From: Gautieria morchelliformis
Lineage: Eukaryota; Basidiomycota; Agaricomycetes; Gomphales; Gomphaceae
DNA: 64,000 nucleotides
Direction: 5' to 3'
NCBI GenBank assembly: GCA_015179125.1
Contig: WHVA01000084.1
Location: 124,001 to 188,000, forward strand
The notes beneath the pieces were generated by a model that was not told the origin of the DNA, ran no database searches, and worked only from the letters and a program-made list of their open reading frames with translations. Positions 10,844-21,395 of the stretch are shown in pieces. The translations under genes were made by a program, and so were the position numbers. Numbering within the stretch: position 1 is the stretch's first letter; every line of letters starts with the position of its first letter.

Positions 10844-11370
10844 TTTTCTAGTAGGTTGGTTGCCGTTGATCTGTATGCCCCAGTGATTCTGTACGCTCCA
10901 GTGAATCACTGGAGCGTACATAGTGTTCTGCAAAGCCCGGCTCGGCTCAAAAGCCACGGCTTCGGCTCAGCTCACACCGGCTCAGGCTCACCAAATTCAG
11001 AGCTGGGCTTTGAGTGCCGGCTCGGCCTGGGCCGGGGCTCGTGAGTGGGCACGGATGCAATGCCAAACTAAACATTCTACATACTTTTAAGTAACTAGTT
11101 GTATTCTACATACTCAAATATTCCTTTGAAAGGTGTCTAGACCACCTGAGGGACCTCCGGACCTTCCTTAATTAATTCCAAGATGACATGAGTCCACATT
11201 TGGAGTGCGCTTGTTACCCGATTTGCACATAACCGGTGAGCGCTTGTGTAAGCGCTCGAGCCGCGGCTTGACGGCTCGGCTCAGGCTCTCCAAAACCCAG
11301 GCCGAGCCCTAGCTCCTGGCCTCAGGACGGCTTTGGCCCGGCTTTTGGCACAGATCAATGGCGACCGACC
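10844..11370. other. Intergenic, GC-rich CGGCTCGGCTC repeats
   Basis: No gene is visible. Two blocks (about 10928-11040 and 11255-11350) are packed with GGCTCGGCTC/GGCTCAGGCTC words, and a similar block lies at 15720-15850. These look like parts of a dispersed GC-rich repeat whose borders I could not fix. Confidence 0.4.
10891..10919. repeat. Perfect 14-bp palindrome
   Basis: GTACGCTCCAGTGA is followed by a single A and its exact reverse complement TCACTGGAGCGTAC. Related CAGTGATT words lie just upstream at 10826-10841 and 10871-10878. It could be a hairpin or an end of a small inverted-repeat element. Confidence 0.6.
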
Positions 11371-11372
11371 TA

Positions 11373-11924
11373 AGGTAGAAGACACCAGGAACCGGCACCC
11401 CTGACATAAGCGAGCGCTTAGATCACGTGACGCACCAAATCGAAGGACTTGGATGTTGATATATAGAAGTTGTGTGAATTTTGTCTATAGTTACTCTACT
11501 TTTGATCTGATTTGCTAATATGTTATTGGTCCAACGCTCGGTGTCACGTGTCACGGGACCCCCCGAAATGGTCATGCGTCTTCGGAACCGAGGTTCAAGC
11601 TCTGAGAACGCTGACAAATCATATCACGTGACACGCCAAATGTCGAGTTCGCAAAATACTACAAGTGTCCAAATGGTTCCAAAGGACGAAATAAAGCATT
11701 TGGTAAAATAATTCTTTTTTCTTAACATGTACTTCAAGGTAGTATAACTCAGCTATCATGCATTATTTGGCTAAATCCTTTCCTACAAGTTCAAGCTAGA
11801 TATATTTAGAAAACCTCTTAGGACTTAGATATGCCAAAATATGATGTGGGTGGGTGGAATTAAGAATGTCAAGAGGGGGCTGGTAGCTTATGTAAGGGGT
11901 GCTGGTTCCTGGTGTCTTCTACCT
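11373..11924. mobile_element. MITE with TA target duplication (552 bp)
   Basis: Inverted ends of about 40 bp start AGGTAGAAGACACCAGGAAC on the left and are repeated in reverse complement at the right end, with a few mismatches. TA lies on each side (11371-11372 and 11925-11926). The inside has no coding capacity. TA flanks suggest mobilisation by a Tc1/mariner-type transposase. It abuts the 3' flank of F-box copy 1, and that flank continues directly after it. Confidence 0.75.
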
Positions 11925-12506
11925 TACTAGAAAACTACGACCTGAAGCACTGAATGGTTTTATCTAGAATGCACGGTGAGCAATCTAGATCGTCTAGGGA
12001 ACGCATTTACTAAGTATTTGGCTTTGTATTCGCGTACTAGTAGCAGTGCGAGCAGAAGCAGAAGAGATCCAGTATTAAGAAGCGCATAACTGCTTGAGAT
12101 ATTTTTCGAGAACGGAAAGTGCAGTCGCTTAGCGATGACTTTATGCCATCGAAGTGACTCAGCTGAGAGCTAATAGATCTATGGGTTGTTGATCCAGGTC
12201 TCAACCTCAGTAAACAACGGTTACACGCGTATGCGAATCATAAGCAACCTACCGGTTTATACGAAGTGTGCCTACTACGTTTAATCCTACGTCGGAGTTT
12301 GTTGATCAAAACTGAGGGAATGAAGAAATACTTACGAGGAGCCGCTCGCAAGTGACATGCATTACATCAAGCGCCCTGCCCGGTATATTGGAAATCATAA
12401 TAACTATTGTAAACTATGAGGACAAGGAGGTCATAAAGCATACTGTATATGGGAGCCTCATAAGCGGTACTTAGACCTAGAACTCAGAAGCCAGCTGAGA
12501 ATGGAT

Positions 12507-14873
12507 CTATGCATATTCCAGGAGCCTGAACCCCTCTTGAACATGGGGTTGACACGTGAAGCTGTCCACAAAAATGGTCGACTCAATTAGGCACACCCTC
12601 CCGCTGATTTCGTCCACACTCGCCTCTTCGACGTATGGGTCCCTCCCATATATTGCTTCGACACTCCCATCAACAGGTATGGGAAGCACGGTCTTCGCCG
12701 CGCCTTGTTCGATATCAGTAATTATCGACTGATCTGGTCCTAAGTTGACGGCGGCTGGGATCATTGTCGATAAGATGATGAGACTTCCGTCGTGGTCAGG
12801 ATTTCGCATCAAGACAACATTCTGCGCTTCAGATCTGGGTGAGCTGCTGTCTGAGTCTCTGTTCATCGCGGAACTGATGCCGCCCATTGCTCCAACCCAC
12901 AACGCGTCCGGCTTGCCGCTTATTCTGCCTGTTCGGGAAAATTCTCTTGAACCTGTGCGTGCCTGCTCTTGCGCGTCTCCGCGGTCCATCGACGTGAAAC
13001 AGAAGGTGTCTAGAGAGCCAGCGTTCGAGGATAGCTCGTGGATAGGGAAGGAACACATCAGATACGAGTCGCATGAGGCCGCATCGATAAAAAGCAAGCC
13101 GCGGCCCGAAGGTTCAGAACAAGAATCTATACAGTCATGCACTCCCTCGTCACCATGAATGTCCAAATGTGCAGCAGGCATGGATATGCCACCCTGGTCG
13201 GCTGCCTCGTCGGCGACAGGAAGTCTGTCAGGTATAGCCAAGGTATCGACTGATCGGTCGGTAGAGAAGCGAAGCGCATGCGTGCCAGACGGCAAGGTGT
13301 GCGTTTGATATGGAGGAAGGTCAAACAAGGGCAGATCGCCGAATCGCGCGGGACGGATGAGAAGGGGAGGCAATTTATACACTCGTATTTCAGAATCGTC
13401 TCCATCTGCTATGATGAGATATTTGTGTGTGTGAGTAAAAGCGTGTGCGGCCTATGTGTATGATACGGAATACGGTCAGTTATGGCTGTTGGACAAAGGG
13501 AAGAAATAAGGGCGGCCAGTGACCTACCTTGCCATTATAGGATGGTCTTGTGAGCATCAACGCGCACATGTCATTGGGGTAATAATCCCAAAAGAGAACG
13601 GCGGTAAATAAATCTACAATGACGCGTCCGCGCTGTGGATAGATTTGCACCTCTGAGCCTTGTTGCCTGCCCAGAGAAAACGTATCAATTCGATGAAAAC
13701 TCGAGGTGCCTTTATTATTCTTGAAAATAACTCCATAAACATCCATTTCGAAACTGGATAGTTCGAATGTATTTAAATTAGATTCACGAGCCAATTTCAT
13801 GCCACATACCTTTCTTTCTCGGACAAAATCACCAAGAAGGCAAATCTACCCGTTCGATCCATCTTTACGTCCATGGAGATTATTATACCTTCTGCAATCA
13901 GCCGTGCCTCAGGAGGAGGCTCTTCCAGTGTCTGATCTAGGTCCCATAAGCATACAGTGCTGACGAATGATCCTGGGTTATCGTATGCTGCGAAAAACCA
14001 ACGTCCCCCTGGCATCAAAATCGGAAATCGAATGTTTTCAGCCTCGCCCTCGACTGTCGAGAGGAACTTTGATGTCATAGGGCTTTCGTGACATGCACGG
14101 CTACGAAGCCATCTATAGTCGAAAATATACGGTCGGATAACGGCGTGCTCAAGATCACGCGTGGAGACCTGAGAAGGAAGGACTGTTGCGGTACCTTGGG
14201 CAATCTGCAGGTGGTCTAGGAGTTGGCAGAGACGTTTTATCCAGATCACTCTGGCCCGTGTAACACACGCAAGGCGTTTGTTGGTCTGAATGCATTGACA
14301 TGTAACGATCACAAGTTCCGCGAAAGAGTTGTTCAAACGTACCCTTCGTAAAGACATGACATCACCAAGGCCCAGCTCTGTAAGAACATCAATAATCAGT
14401 TCTTCTGGAAGTCCTGCAAGCGAGGCCCGCGCAGGTATTATGAGGACACCGGTGTGTTTAATTGCAGTCTGAAGTACAGGCTCCTGCTCTTCCCGGTGAT
14501 TCTTCTCGATGAATAAAGACCGGTGCAGTTCGTTATCCCTGTTCTCTACTGCACTATCGCTCAGCCTGAGCCTCTTGGCTCCAGTAACGATGGTAGACAT
14601 GGGGTCTAAATGAAAGCAAGCATCTCCAGTACCAGATGGAGCAAGAGAACCATACTTAGGCTCTTCCGGCTCGTCGAGACGGCCTCTTGCACGTTTTGTG
14701 CCAACAGCCACGGATGCCTCTGCACAAGACTCGGAGGACGTCGAATCCGTTAGCATTAGTGACTTGCGTTTATAACCGCTGACATCTCGGCGGTTGACAC
14801 TAGCGTGGCGGCCAGTGCCACCACTGTCCTCGGTGGAACTAGAGGGCCCGGGCAAAAAGGATACGCCATTCAT
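12507..14873 (-). CDS. F-box protein, copy 1
   Basis: Inferred exons on the minus strand are 14873-14343, 14285-13810, 13753-13528 and 13451-12507, giving 2178 nt and 725 residues with frame kept across three introns of 57, 56 and 76 bp. An F-box (LPEELIIDVLTELGLGDVM) lies near residues 158-178, and the first intron falls just after its LRR end. F-box proteins of this kind usually link substrates to Skp1-cullin ubiquitin ligases. The first ~150 residues are low-complexity and Ser/Arg-rich. The C-terminal ~450 residues hold repeated segments such as HKYLIIADGDDSEIRVYKLP that resemble a beta-propeller-like region, but I see no clear WD40 repeats. The gene reads open. The target is unknown. The start is the first ATG of the conserved frame. 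Confidence 0.8.
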
Positions 14874-15172
14874 CCGAACCTAGGTCACCGTATAGGTTGT
14901 CACGGGGCTACAGGCGTCCAAGTAGATACTCTAGACAACGAGGAGATTAGAGAATGAGCTCAAAGAACAACGCCACCCGGGTAAGTAGCATGATCAAACT
15001 CCGCCGCAAGCGCAATTGATCACTGTAGAAGAATAAGCGCTATATTTAAGTTCCGCTCGCACTACAGCTAAATTACAGTATTTAGACCGCAAAAAATAAT
15101 TTCACAGAGGACTACAAATCAGTATTATACAACTACTGAAATTTACAAAATGCAAAGTCAAACAGTGCCAAT

Positions 15173-15515
15173 AGGGTGTTTCACGCTTGCGTTTTCGTGG
15201 TTTTTTCAGAGGTTTTTTCGTCAGCGTTTTCGTCGCCGCTTTTGGAAAAAGGTCAGCGAAAATGCGTGGAAAATGCCAAGCGTGAAACGGGTGGATCCCG
15301 GCATTAAGAAAAGTTACATTGATTATATAATACACGTAAGGGAACTTTCTATTGCCTGAAAAACGCCATGAAAAATGCGATCAAAAACGCGGCGAAAGGG
15401 CCTCCGGCGGCGCTTTTGCAACTCACGTTTTTCTAGGGCATTTTCCGAAAACGCCTCAAAAACGTCGTGAAAATATCGACGAAAACGCCACGAAAACGCA
15501 AGCGTGAAACACCCT
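15173..15515. mobile_element. MITE with 3-bp target duplication AAT (343 bp)
   Basis: Inverted ends starting AGGGTGTTTCACGCTTGCGT are mirrored at the right end for about 28 bp. AAT lies on both sides (15170-15172 and 15516-15518). The matching place in F-box arm 2 (near 38490) lacks the element and shows a single ATT on that strand, which confirms the insertion and the 3-bp duplication. The inside is made of GCGTTTTCG-like words and encodes nothing. Its superfamily is not assigned. AAT is not the TWA site usual for PIF/Harbinger. Confidence 0.85.
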
Positions 15516-15697
15516 AATGGCGAATGAATTGTTTTTTTTTTACCTAATCATGATCAATCTCTGGGTCCACGAACCTGGCGAAATCGCCGCTTCTATCGAC
15601 TATGCAGAGACACGGCTGCTTACCCACCATGGTATGGATACGCGTCAATGCCTTTTTTTCTGTTAGTCTTTTGATTCTCCGCTACTTTATATTATTG

Positions 15698-15951
15698 CGT
15701 GCTTCATCCGTACTCAGTGTTGCCGCGGCGCGGCTTTGGCTTAGCGCCAAGCGACGCTTACCAAAGCCGGTTATTATAATTATGCTCTAAGCCAAGCCGA
15801 GGAACCGCAGCTTGGCTTGGTTAAAAACCGGCTTTTAGCCGCAAGCCGAATATAGCTAAGGGGAGATACCGGATTATTAATACATTATTTTATCGATGTT
15901 CTAAACCTTCGGTATATACATGATAGTCTCTCTCATGTTCTATGGTATCAG
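15698..15951. other. Intergenic between F-box promoter and KDZ element
   Basis: No gene is seen. A GC-rich stretch at about 15720-15850 has repeated GGCTTTGGCTTAG/AAGCCAAGCCGAGG words in both orientations and can fold back on itself. It resembles the blocks near 10928 and 11255. Confidence 0.35.
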
Positions 15952-16117
15952 TATGGTGGCACCTGTACCTTACACTAGCGCTTGCTATTTAGGTGGCGAC
16001 AGCCGGTGTGTAGTCCCGGCCTAATACGGCCTCGTTCGAGAGGTAAGCTATGACGCGAGACCAATCTCAAGAAAACCTTCACCCCGTAGTAATATTGCGT
16101 GACTGATCCTTGAGATA

Positions 16118-19100
16118 CAGTCGCGGACAACCAAAGTCCACCAACTTAGTAGCCAGTGACTGAGAGATTTGGGGGGTAATCTGACTTCAGATTCGGACTC
16201 AGGAATGCAAAATACGTCGAAAAACACTCCTTTGGAATTTTTCCCACGAGGATTTCAGCCGGCCAAATTTTTGGACAAAAATTTCAAAAATTTAACATAT
16301 AAAGGGTCATTTATTCGGTGTCTAAAGTAGGTACATGTCAGTTGCGGCTGACAATTGCATCAAGATGCATCATAGCACTGCGTGAGACTGTACGATGGCC
16401 CTTTTGTTTTCTAACGGCCCATGCTGCTGCCTGCCCTGTCAGGCCAATCCTGTAAGCACTCATGAACCGCCAGGCTCTGTTGATAAAACATCGGATGACA
16501 TCCACCAGGCAAGCATTGAGAGCAGCAAATGCTGCTTTTATGGCATCATCGAAGGTTCTCTTGGGCACTTGCCGATATCTGTACTTCACCCACCCCCAAT
16601 ACTTAGACAATGTGAATAAGTTGACAAATTACCAATTGAAGTAAAAGTAAATATTACCATTTCAATGGGATTGAGTTCACAGTGGAACTTTGGGAGGAAT
16701 ATGCATTCATGCCCAGCCTCTTTTATGAGTGTTTCAAGCATAGACACCTGGTTTACAAAGTCATCTTGCTGGCTAAGCAGTCGAGCCATGCAGCACCATT
16801 GACTCTTGAATGGACAGACAGGGGAACACTTTGCCTTGAGACCTTTAATATTAAACCCACGTTCTGTAAGAGTCTGTTCCAGGCCTTTCTGTTGGCCATC
16901 ATCAGTGGTCATTCTCTGTACTTTGCCACGGAGTTCAGGTGTGGGATTGTTGTGTGGAATAATTGTATCCTTCTGATGCCGTTGCTTGCCACCATTGCTT
17001 TTATTCATTTCAAATGCCTTGAGTGCATCTGGTGGCAGCGCCGTATGTGCAGATGACTGATCAAATATAAAAAGGGCTTGACAGCCAGGGTGTGCCGCTT
17101 CGAATGTTGGAATTGCTGAAGATTTCACTTGCTCAATGAGTTGAGCACAATCCCAGTATGGATCTGCATTTGAACCAGGAAAGATGACCTTGCGTGCACT
17201 GGAGGAAATGCTGCCATCGTCATTGAAAGAAACCAACCGTCCGTTCACCTCCTCTATGAAGTCTGAGATGTGAATCAGCTGACCATTTCCTTTTTTCTGG
17301 AGGATTTGTTCACCCTTCTGTAGCCTGACATGGTTGATTAGATTCAAGTATAAGAATTAAATATACATACATACCAGGTAGAACCTTTGAAGTCATTTTG
17401 TTGACAGCAGCTCTCATCGTGAAACTCAGCAATGAGAAGCCTTTCACCTGGCTGAAGTTTGGGTTCAACTTGCTTCAGCTCAGGCCCCTCAAATTTAATC
17501 ATCCGTTGTTCATATTTCTCCATCATTGGGAGAAAAACCTCATTCCGATACTTGACAACGTCAGCCCTCTCGTGGCCATCCATATACACCCCTTTTTGCA
17601 AGATGGTGCGTGTCCAGCCAAGCTTCACCAACCACCTCTGTGAAGTCCTCTCGCAGAGTGGTTTCTTCAAGGTAATATTCAGGGAGGGGAGAATCTGTGA
17701 GTTGAGGGCATGGCAGAAGAGCTGAGGGGTGATTGAGCCAATGCGCTGTTCTGTAAGCCATGTTCTTGCCGCAACTTTGACAGCCTCATCTTTTAATAGA
17801 GACTGTGAGTTCTTGCTGCCACCCCTGGATTCAATAGGGAGCTGCTCAAATACTTGACAATGGTGTGCAAGACCTCTGATACGGCGTGCAAAATGTTCAC
17901 TGGATCCACCCTGCTTTTCATGCCACTGTGCTGCAACCTCCCTGCTTGAAGTGATCCAGCCATGACCCTTCAACTGAAGTGTGGCAAAATTACGAAGGAT
18001 CATTAGCTGGTTGATGTCCTTCAGTGGCATATGTGCATGCTTTTTTTTCAAATCATCTTTGACTTGATCTCGCAAGTCCTTCCAGCCACGAATATTCACC
18101 AATGGCCTCACCATGTCTGTAACCTCATCTTCCCATGGCGCTTCTTCTCCAGCTGTGTCCCCTTCACCTCCTTCTTCACCTCCTTCTCCAGCTGTGTCCC
18201 CTTCGCCTCCTTCTTCGCCTCCTTCTCCAGCTGTGTCCCCTTCACCTCCTTCTCCACCAGCGTCCCCTCCTTCTTCAGCCTCACCATCGCTGCCACTTCC
18301 ATCCTCTGTGCTTCTCTCCTTTTGCTTTCGGGACGTTGCAACAGGAGTAAGGTCTTCAAAGGAAAGTGGTGGAGGAGTAAGGGACTCTTGGTGAATCTGG
18401 ATAGGAGCCGTGGCAGGTGCTTCAGAGCGGTCCACAACAGGCAGGCACGTCACATAAGTATCAAGAGTTTGCTGACCCTCTAACATGGAACGATAACGAC
18501 GCCGAGTGCGTTCTGATTTACTGCCGACATCTGGGCCTTTGACATATTGTTTGGGACGAGCTGCGCAACAAAGGTTGGCCTATTTTTGAGTGCGGCAGAA
18601 ACTTATAACTCACCTTTTTTATCCATCAATCGCTTCATCCTCTTTCTCTTTGACGCTTCTGGCATCCAATCCTCATCACTCGGATCATCACCATTTGCCA
18701 CGGCAAATTTCAGGAGTCTCGCATGCAAAACATGCTCCTCCTCCCCCAAACCCAGCCATCCAGTGTCAGAATTGACTGACCCGTCGTCTTCGTCGTTCAA
18801 CTCCTCCGATTCCTCCCAGTTTGGCCGCAAACTGTCGTTCTGGTGAGCTTCCCAGGCTGGGTCATCTTCCTCTGTGCTGCTGGGATCAGTAGAAAGAGCA
18901 GCTGCTGAATGAAGCAGGGACACCTGGGAGGGTGCATCCACAGGTGAGACAACTTGCTGGGCTTGGTTTCGAAGCCCAGTGATATTACGCTTTTGTTTCT
19001 TGCCTCGCATGCGTCAAGCTGGCCAAATCACGTGAGTATGTTATGTAATGTAATATTAAAATAATTATTTCACCTGCATCCGTCGTGGAAATTTTTTTAT

Positions 19101-19353
19101 TTCTTCAGAATCAGATTCAGCTTGAAGAAAGCTATCGATTCCGCTATTTTCTATATTTTTAGCTATTTTTTTGGTGTCCGGCCAAATTTTGAAGGGCCAA
19201 ATTTTCAAATAGCACGTTCTGAGGAATCGGCTCGTGGAAACCTGCCCGTAAGGACCTAAATAGACTCTATCTAGGCTTAAAATGATATTCTAATGCGGGT
19301 GGGGTGCCCATAACTGGTTAATTTTTTTAGTGGACTTTGGTTGTCCGCGACTG
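16118..19353 (-). mobile_element. Tc1/mariner-like DNA transposon G (3236 bp), looks whole
   Basis: Perfect inverted ends of 24 bp start CAGTCGCGGACAACCAAAGT, with TA on each side (16116-16117 and 19354-19355). It encodes one transposase on the minus strand with an uninterrupted spliced frame. It sits inside the left inverted repeat of F, so it arrived later. The untouched right repeat of F shows the original site with a single TA. Confidence 0.93.
16338..19010 (-). CDS. Tc1/mariner-like (IS630 superfamily) DDE transposase
   Basis: Inferred exons on the minus strand are 19010-18614, 18560-17375, 17324-16658 and 16601-16338, giving 2514 nt and 837 residues, open throughout, with introns of 50-56 bp. 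The acidic N-terminal half holds three tandem 13-residue repeats (GGEGDTAGE core, 39-bp DNA repeat at about 18145-18270), then a DNA-binding-like region (CERTSQRWLVKLGW). Catalytic candidates are Asp in FHDESCCQQND, Asp in FIFDQSSAH and Glu in HCELNPIEM. Between the last two lie 132 residues, far more than the 34-41 of most Tc1/mariner enzymes. A C-terminal block (FINRAWRFMSAYRIGL) follows. The length is more than twice the usual ~340 residues. This long type occurs widely in mushroom genomes, but I cannot name its clade with certainty. Confidence 0.88.
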
Positions 19354-19776
19354 TAGGTCCAGGCTCCCAAAAGGTCACATGACCGGTCCATTGTGTCAAA
19401 GCCAAGACCTACCAGCCTAAATTTAGCAACGAAGTAGATAGCCATAATAGGATATGTTCAGCCCATCGCTAGTAGTCCCTCCTCACCGCTGCACACGACG
19501 GCAACCTATAGAGGCCATCCCCTTGTCTCAAAAAAACCCTAATAAATCTTAAAAATATTCGCGTCTGTCATTCAATTCCCACAGAGCTGATCCGGCGTCA
19601 CAAGGAAGTGCATGCTCGCTGTTGCACACGACGAGCATGCAACTTTGCTCTACAGCTTCCGGAAAATTATGAAAAATCACCAGAACAAATGATTTTTATG
19701 ACTAACAACTTATCACATTCAAAATTCATCATTAAGAACTCTGTGTTGGGGTAAAAGGGACTGCTGCCATCCCTTC

Positions 19777-21254
19777 TCAGACATCAGCAATAACCTCAGC
19801 CTCCTCCCCCTTCTTTCTCTTTCCTTTGCTCTTGCCGTTGCCTCGACCGTTACTCTTTACCTTGTCCAATGGCTCATTCTCTTTATCAGTTCTTGCCTTA
19901 GATTTCTTCGTCGGCTGTGCTGTGATATCGTCTGTCGATTTGCGCTTCTTTGAAGCAGTTTTCGAGTTCTGCCCTCCACGGGGCACATAAGGATCTTCCC
20001 CGGCATTGAGCCTTCGCAAATTCCCTGCCTTGCGAGTGTCTTGTTCTTCCTGGGTAAGGCGTACCCAATGACAAGTTCCCTCACTAAGCGTGGCATGGAC
20101 TTTATTTAAGTTGGCAATCCGGGTGATCTTTGAAGGGTTCGCGAACAGGATGTCCTTGGGCCAGCCAACCAAGTCAATGCCATGGGCTTCAACAAGCAGC
20201 CGTTAAAACTGAACATATTCCATATCCAGATCCGCCCCAGCTGCTGCAGCTAAAGTGACAAATTAATAAGTAAAATGGACATCTATCAATCAGAACGTAC
20301 CAAGGCCAGTTCTAATCAACTGCCGTATTTTCAGCCTTAGTTCACCAAGCCGCTCATTGTGATTTAGTACCACTCCTAAGAATGTTAACAAATCAGCTGT
20401 TATGTGGTGCAGTAGCAGTGATAGGTCAGGTCCTTCTTACCTTCGGCACTTCGCAGTGTGTACATTTCGAATTCCCTTGACACCCTATCGGGGTCAAGTT
20501 TGAGAATGTTGACAAGGAATGACTCAGCCTTAGGCGTCATGATCACCGTCCCATCTTGGTGATGCTCATCTTTACCTTTGACCGTAAACATGAATACCTC
20601 TGTTGAGGTGCGAGCATTGAGATGATGCAACTAGAGATACCAATTAGCACAAGGAGATAGCTGAATGAAAATGAGTGCACCTCTTCTTCTATGCTAGTCA
20701 ATACATGACGGGTGTCATGGAGTACACCTATGGGGCGAACATGAGGAGCCGTGTGGACATGGGCTCATGTGGCTGTCAACCTGTTCGTAAGCAGCTCGCG
20801 GTCCTCTGCAACCAAGTCCTTGGCAAATTCTGGGCCACCAAGCCCTCGGATCCTCTCAACGACAAGTTTGATACGCTCATAGTCTTCAGGTGAGATTTCC
20901 AAGTCTGTCCTGAAGTCAGTGTACCGCTATACATGTACATTATTGGATACTCTTACCCTGTTTCTCATTTTCCTTTTCTACCAGACAAATGGCATGTTGT
21001 GCCCCATTGAAGATGTTAGGGCTTCTTTTCATCCGGGAGAAACGTCCCCCTTGATGGACTTGCTCGAGGAAATATCTAGTGCTCTTCTTGTGTTCCAATG
21101 CGAGACGAGCCACCTCTCTGTCAACCATATCAAGGACCTCATTAACTGAATCACGGATATTCTGTCGTCTCGTCTCGGCGGCCTTTGAGGCAACTTTACG
21201 CTGCTGATACGAGAGGTTCTTGGATGGCCCTTTATGGGTTTTCAGGCGTGCCAT
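19777..21254 (-). pseudogene. KDZ-element accessory gene 2 (unassigned), with in-frame stops
   Basis: A multi-exon gene on the minus strand. The first exon (21254-20957) encodes a basic, helical start (KASTRRQN-like, residues around VASKAAETRRQNI) and ends at a clean donor. Later exons read through EISPEDYERIKLVVERI (about 20880), HHLNARTSTEVFMF (about 20625) and LVGWPKDILFANP (about 20165), ending in a Lys/Arg-rich nuclear-type tail (KKRKSTDD, KGKRKKG). At least two in-frame stops are visible, a TGA near 20767 (AT*AHV) and a TAA near 20204 (VQF*RLL). Similar proteins accompany KDZ transposases in mushroom genomes, to my recollection. The function is unknown. A DNA-binding or targeting role is only a guess from the basic ends. 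Confidence 0.6.
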
Positions 21255-21395
21255 TGGTGTGGCGAAGGTGTGTTGGGAGATGTCTTCATGGTTTAAACCA
21301 AATTCACAGGCACGTGACTTGCAATAAAATAAAAGTGATCCAAACTCAATTCAAGACTATCAATTTCATACAAGTTTCTAGATAACTATTCCCAA

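Larger units (their letters stand above)
11927..15697 (-). repeat. Duplicated F-box locus, arm 1
   Basis: This segment, with gene, promoter and 3' flank, is repeated in inverted orientation at 38322-44085 and again, more diverged, at 49638 to about 53300. Arm 1 lacks the three insertions found in arm 2 and copy 3 but carries its own MITE at 15173-15515. Arms 1 and 2 look more than about 95% identical by eye over the gene. Confidence 0.85.
15960..19689. repeat. Left terminal inverted repeat of KDZ element F, split by G
   Basis: The repeat is in two pieces, 15960-16117 and about 19354-19689, which together mirror 26828-27316. One small indel near 19394 distinguishes the arms. Removing G (16118-19353) and one TA restores the order seen in the intact right arm. 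Confidence 0.9.
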
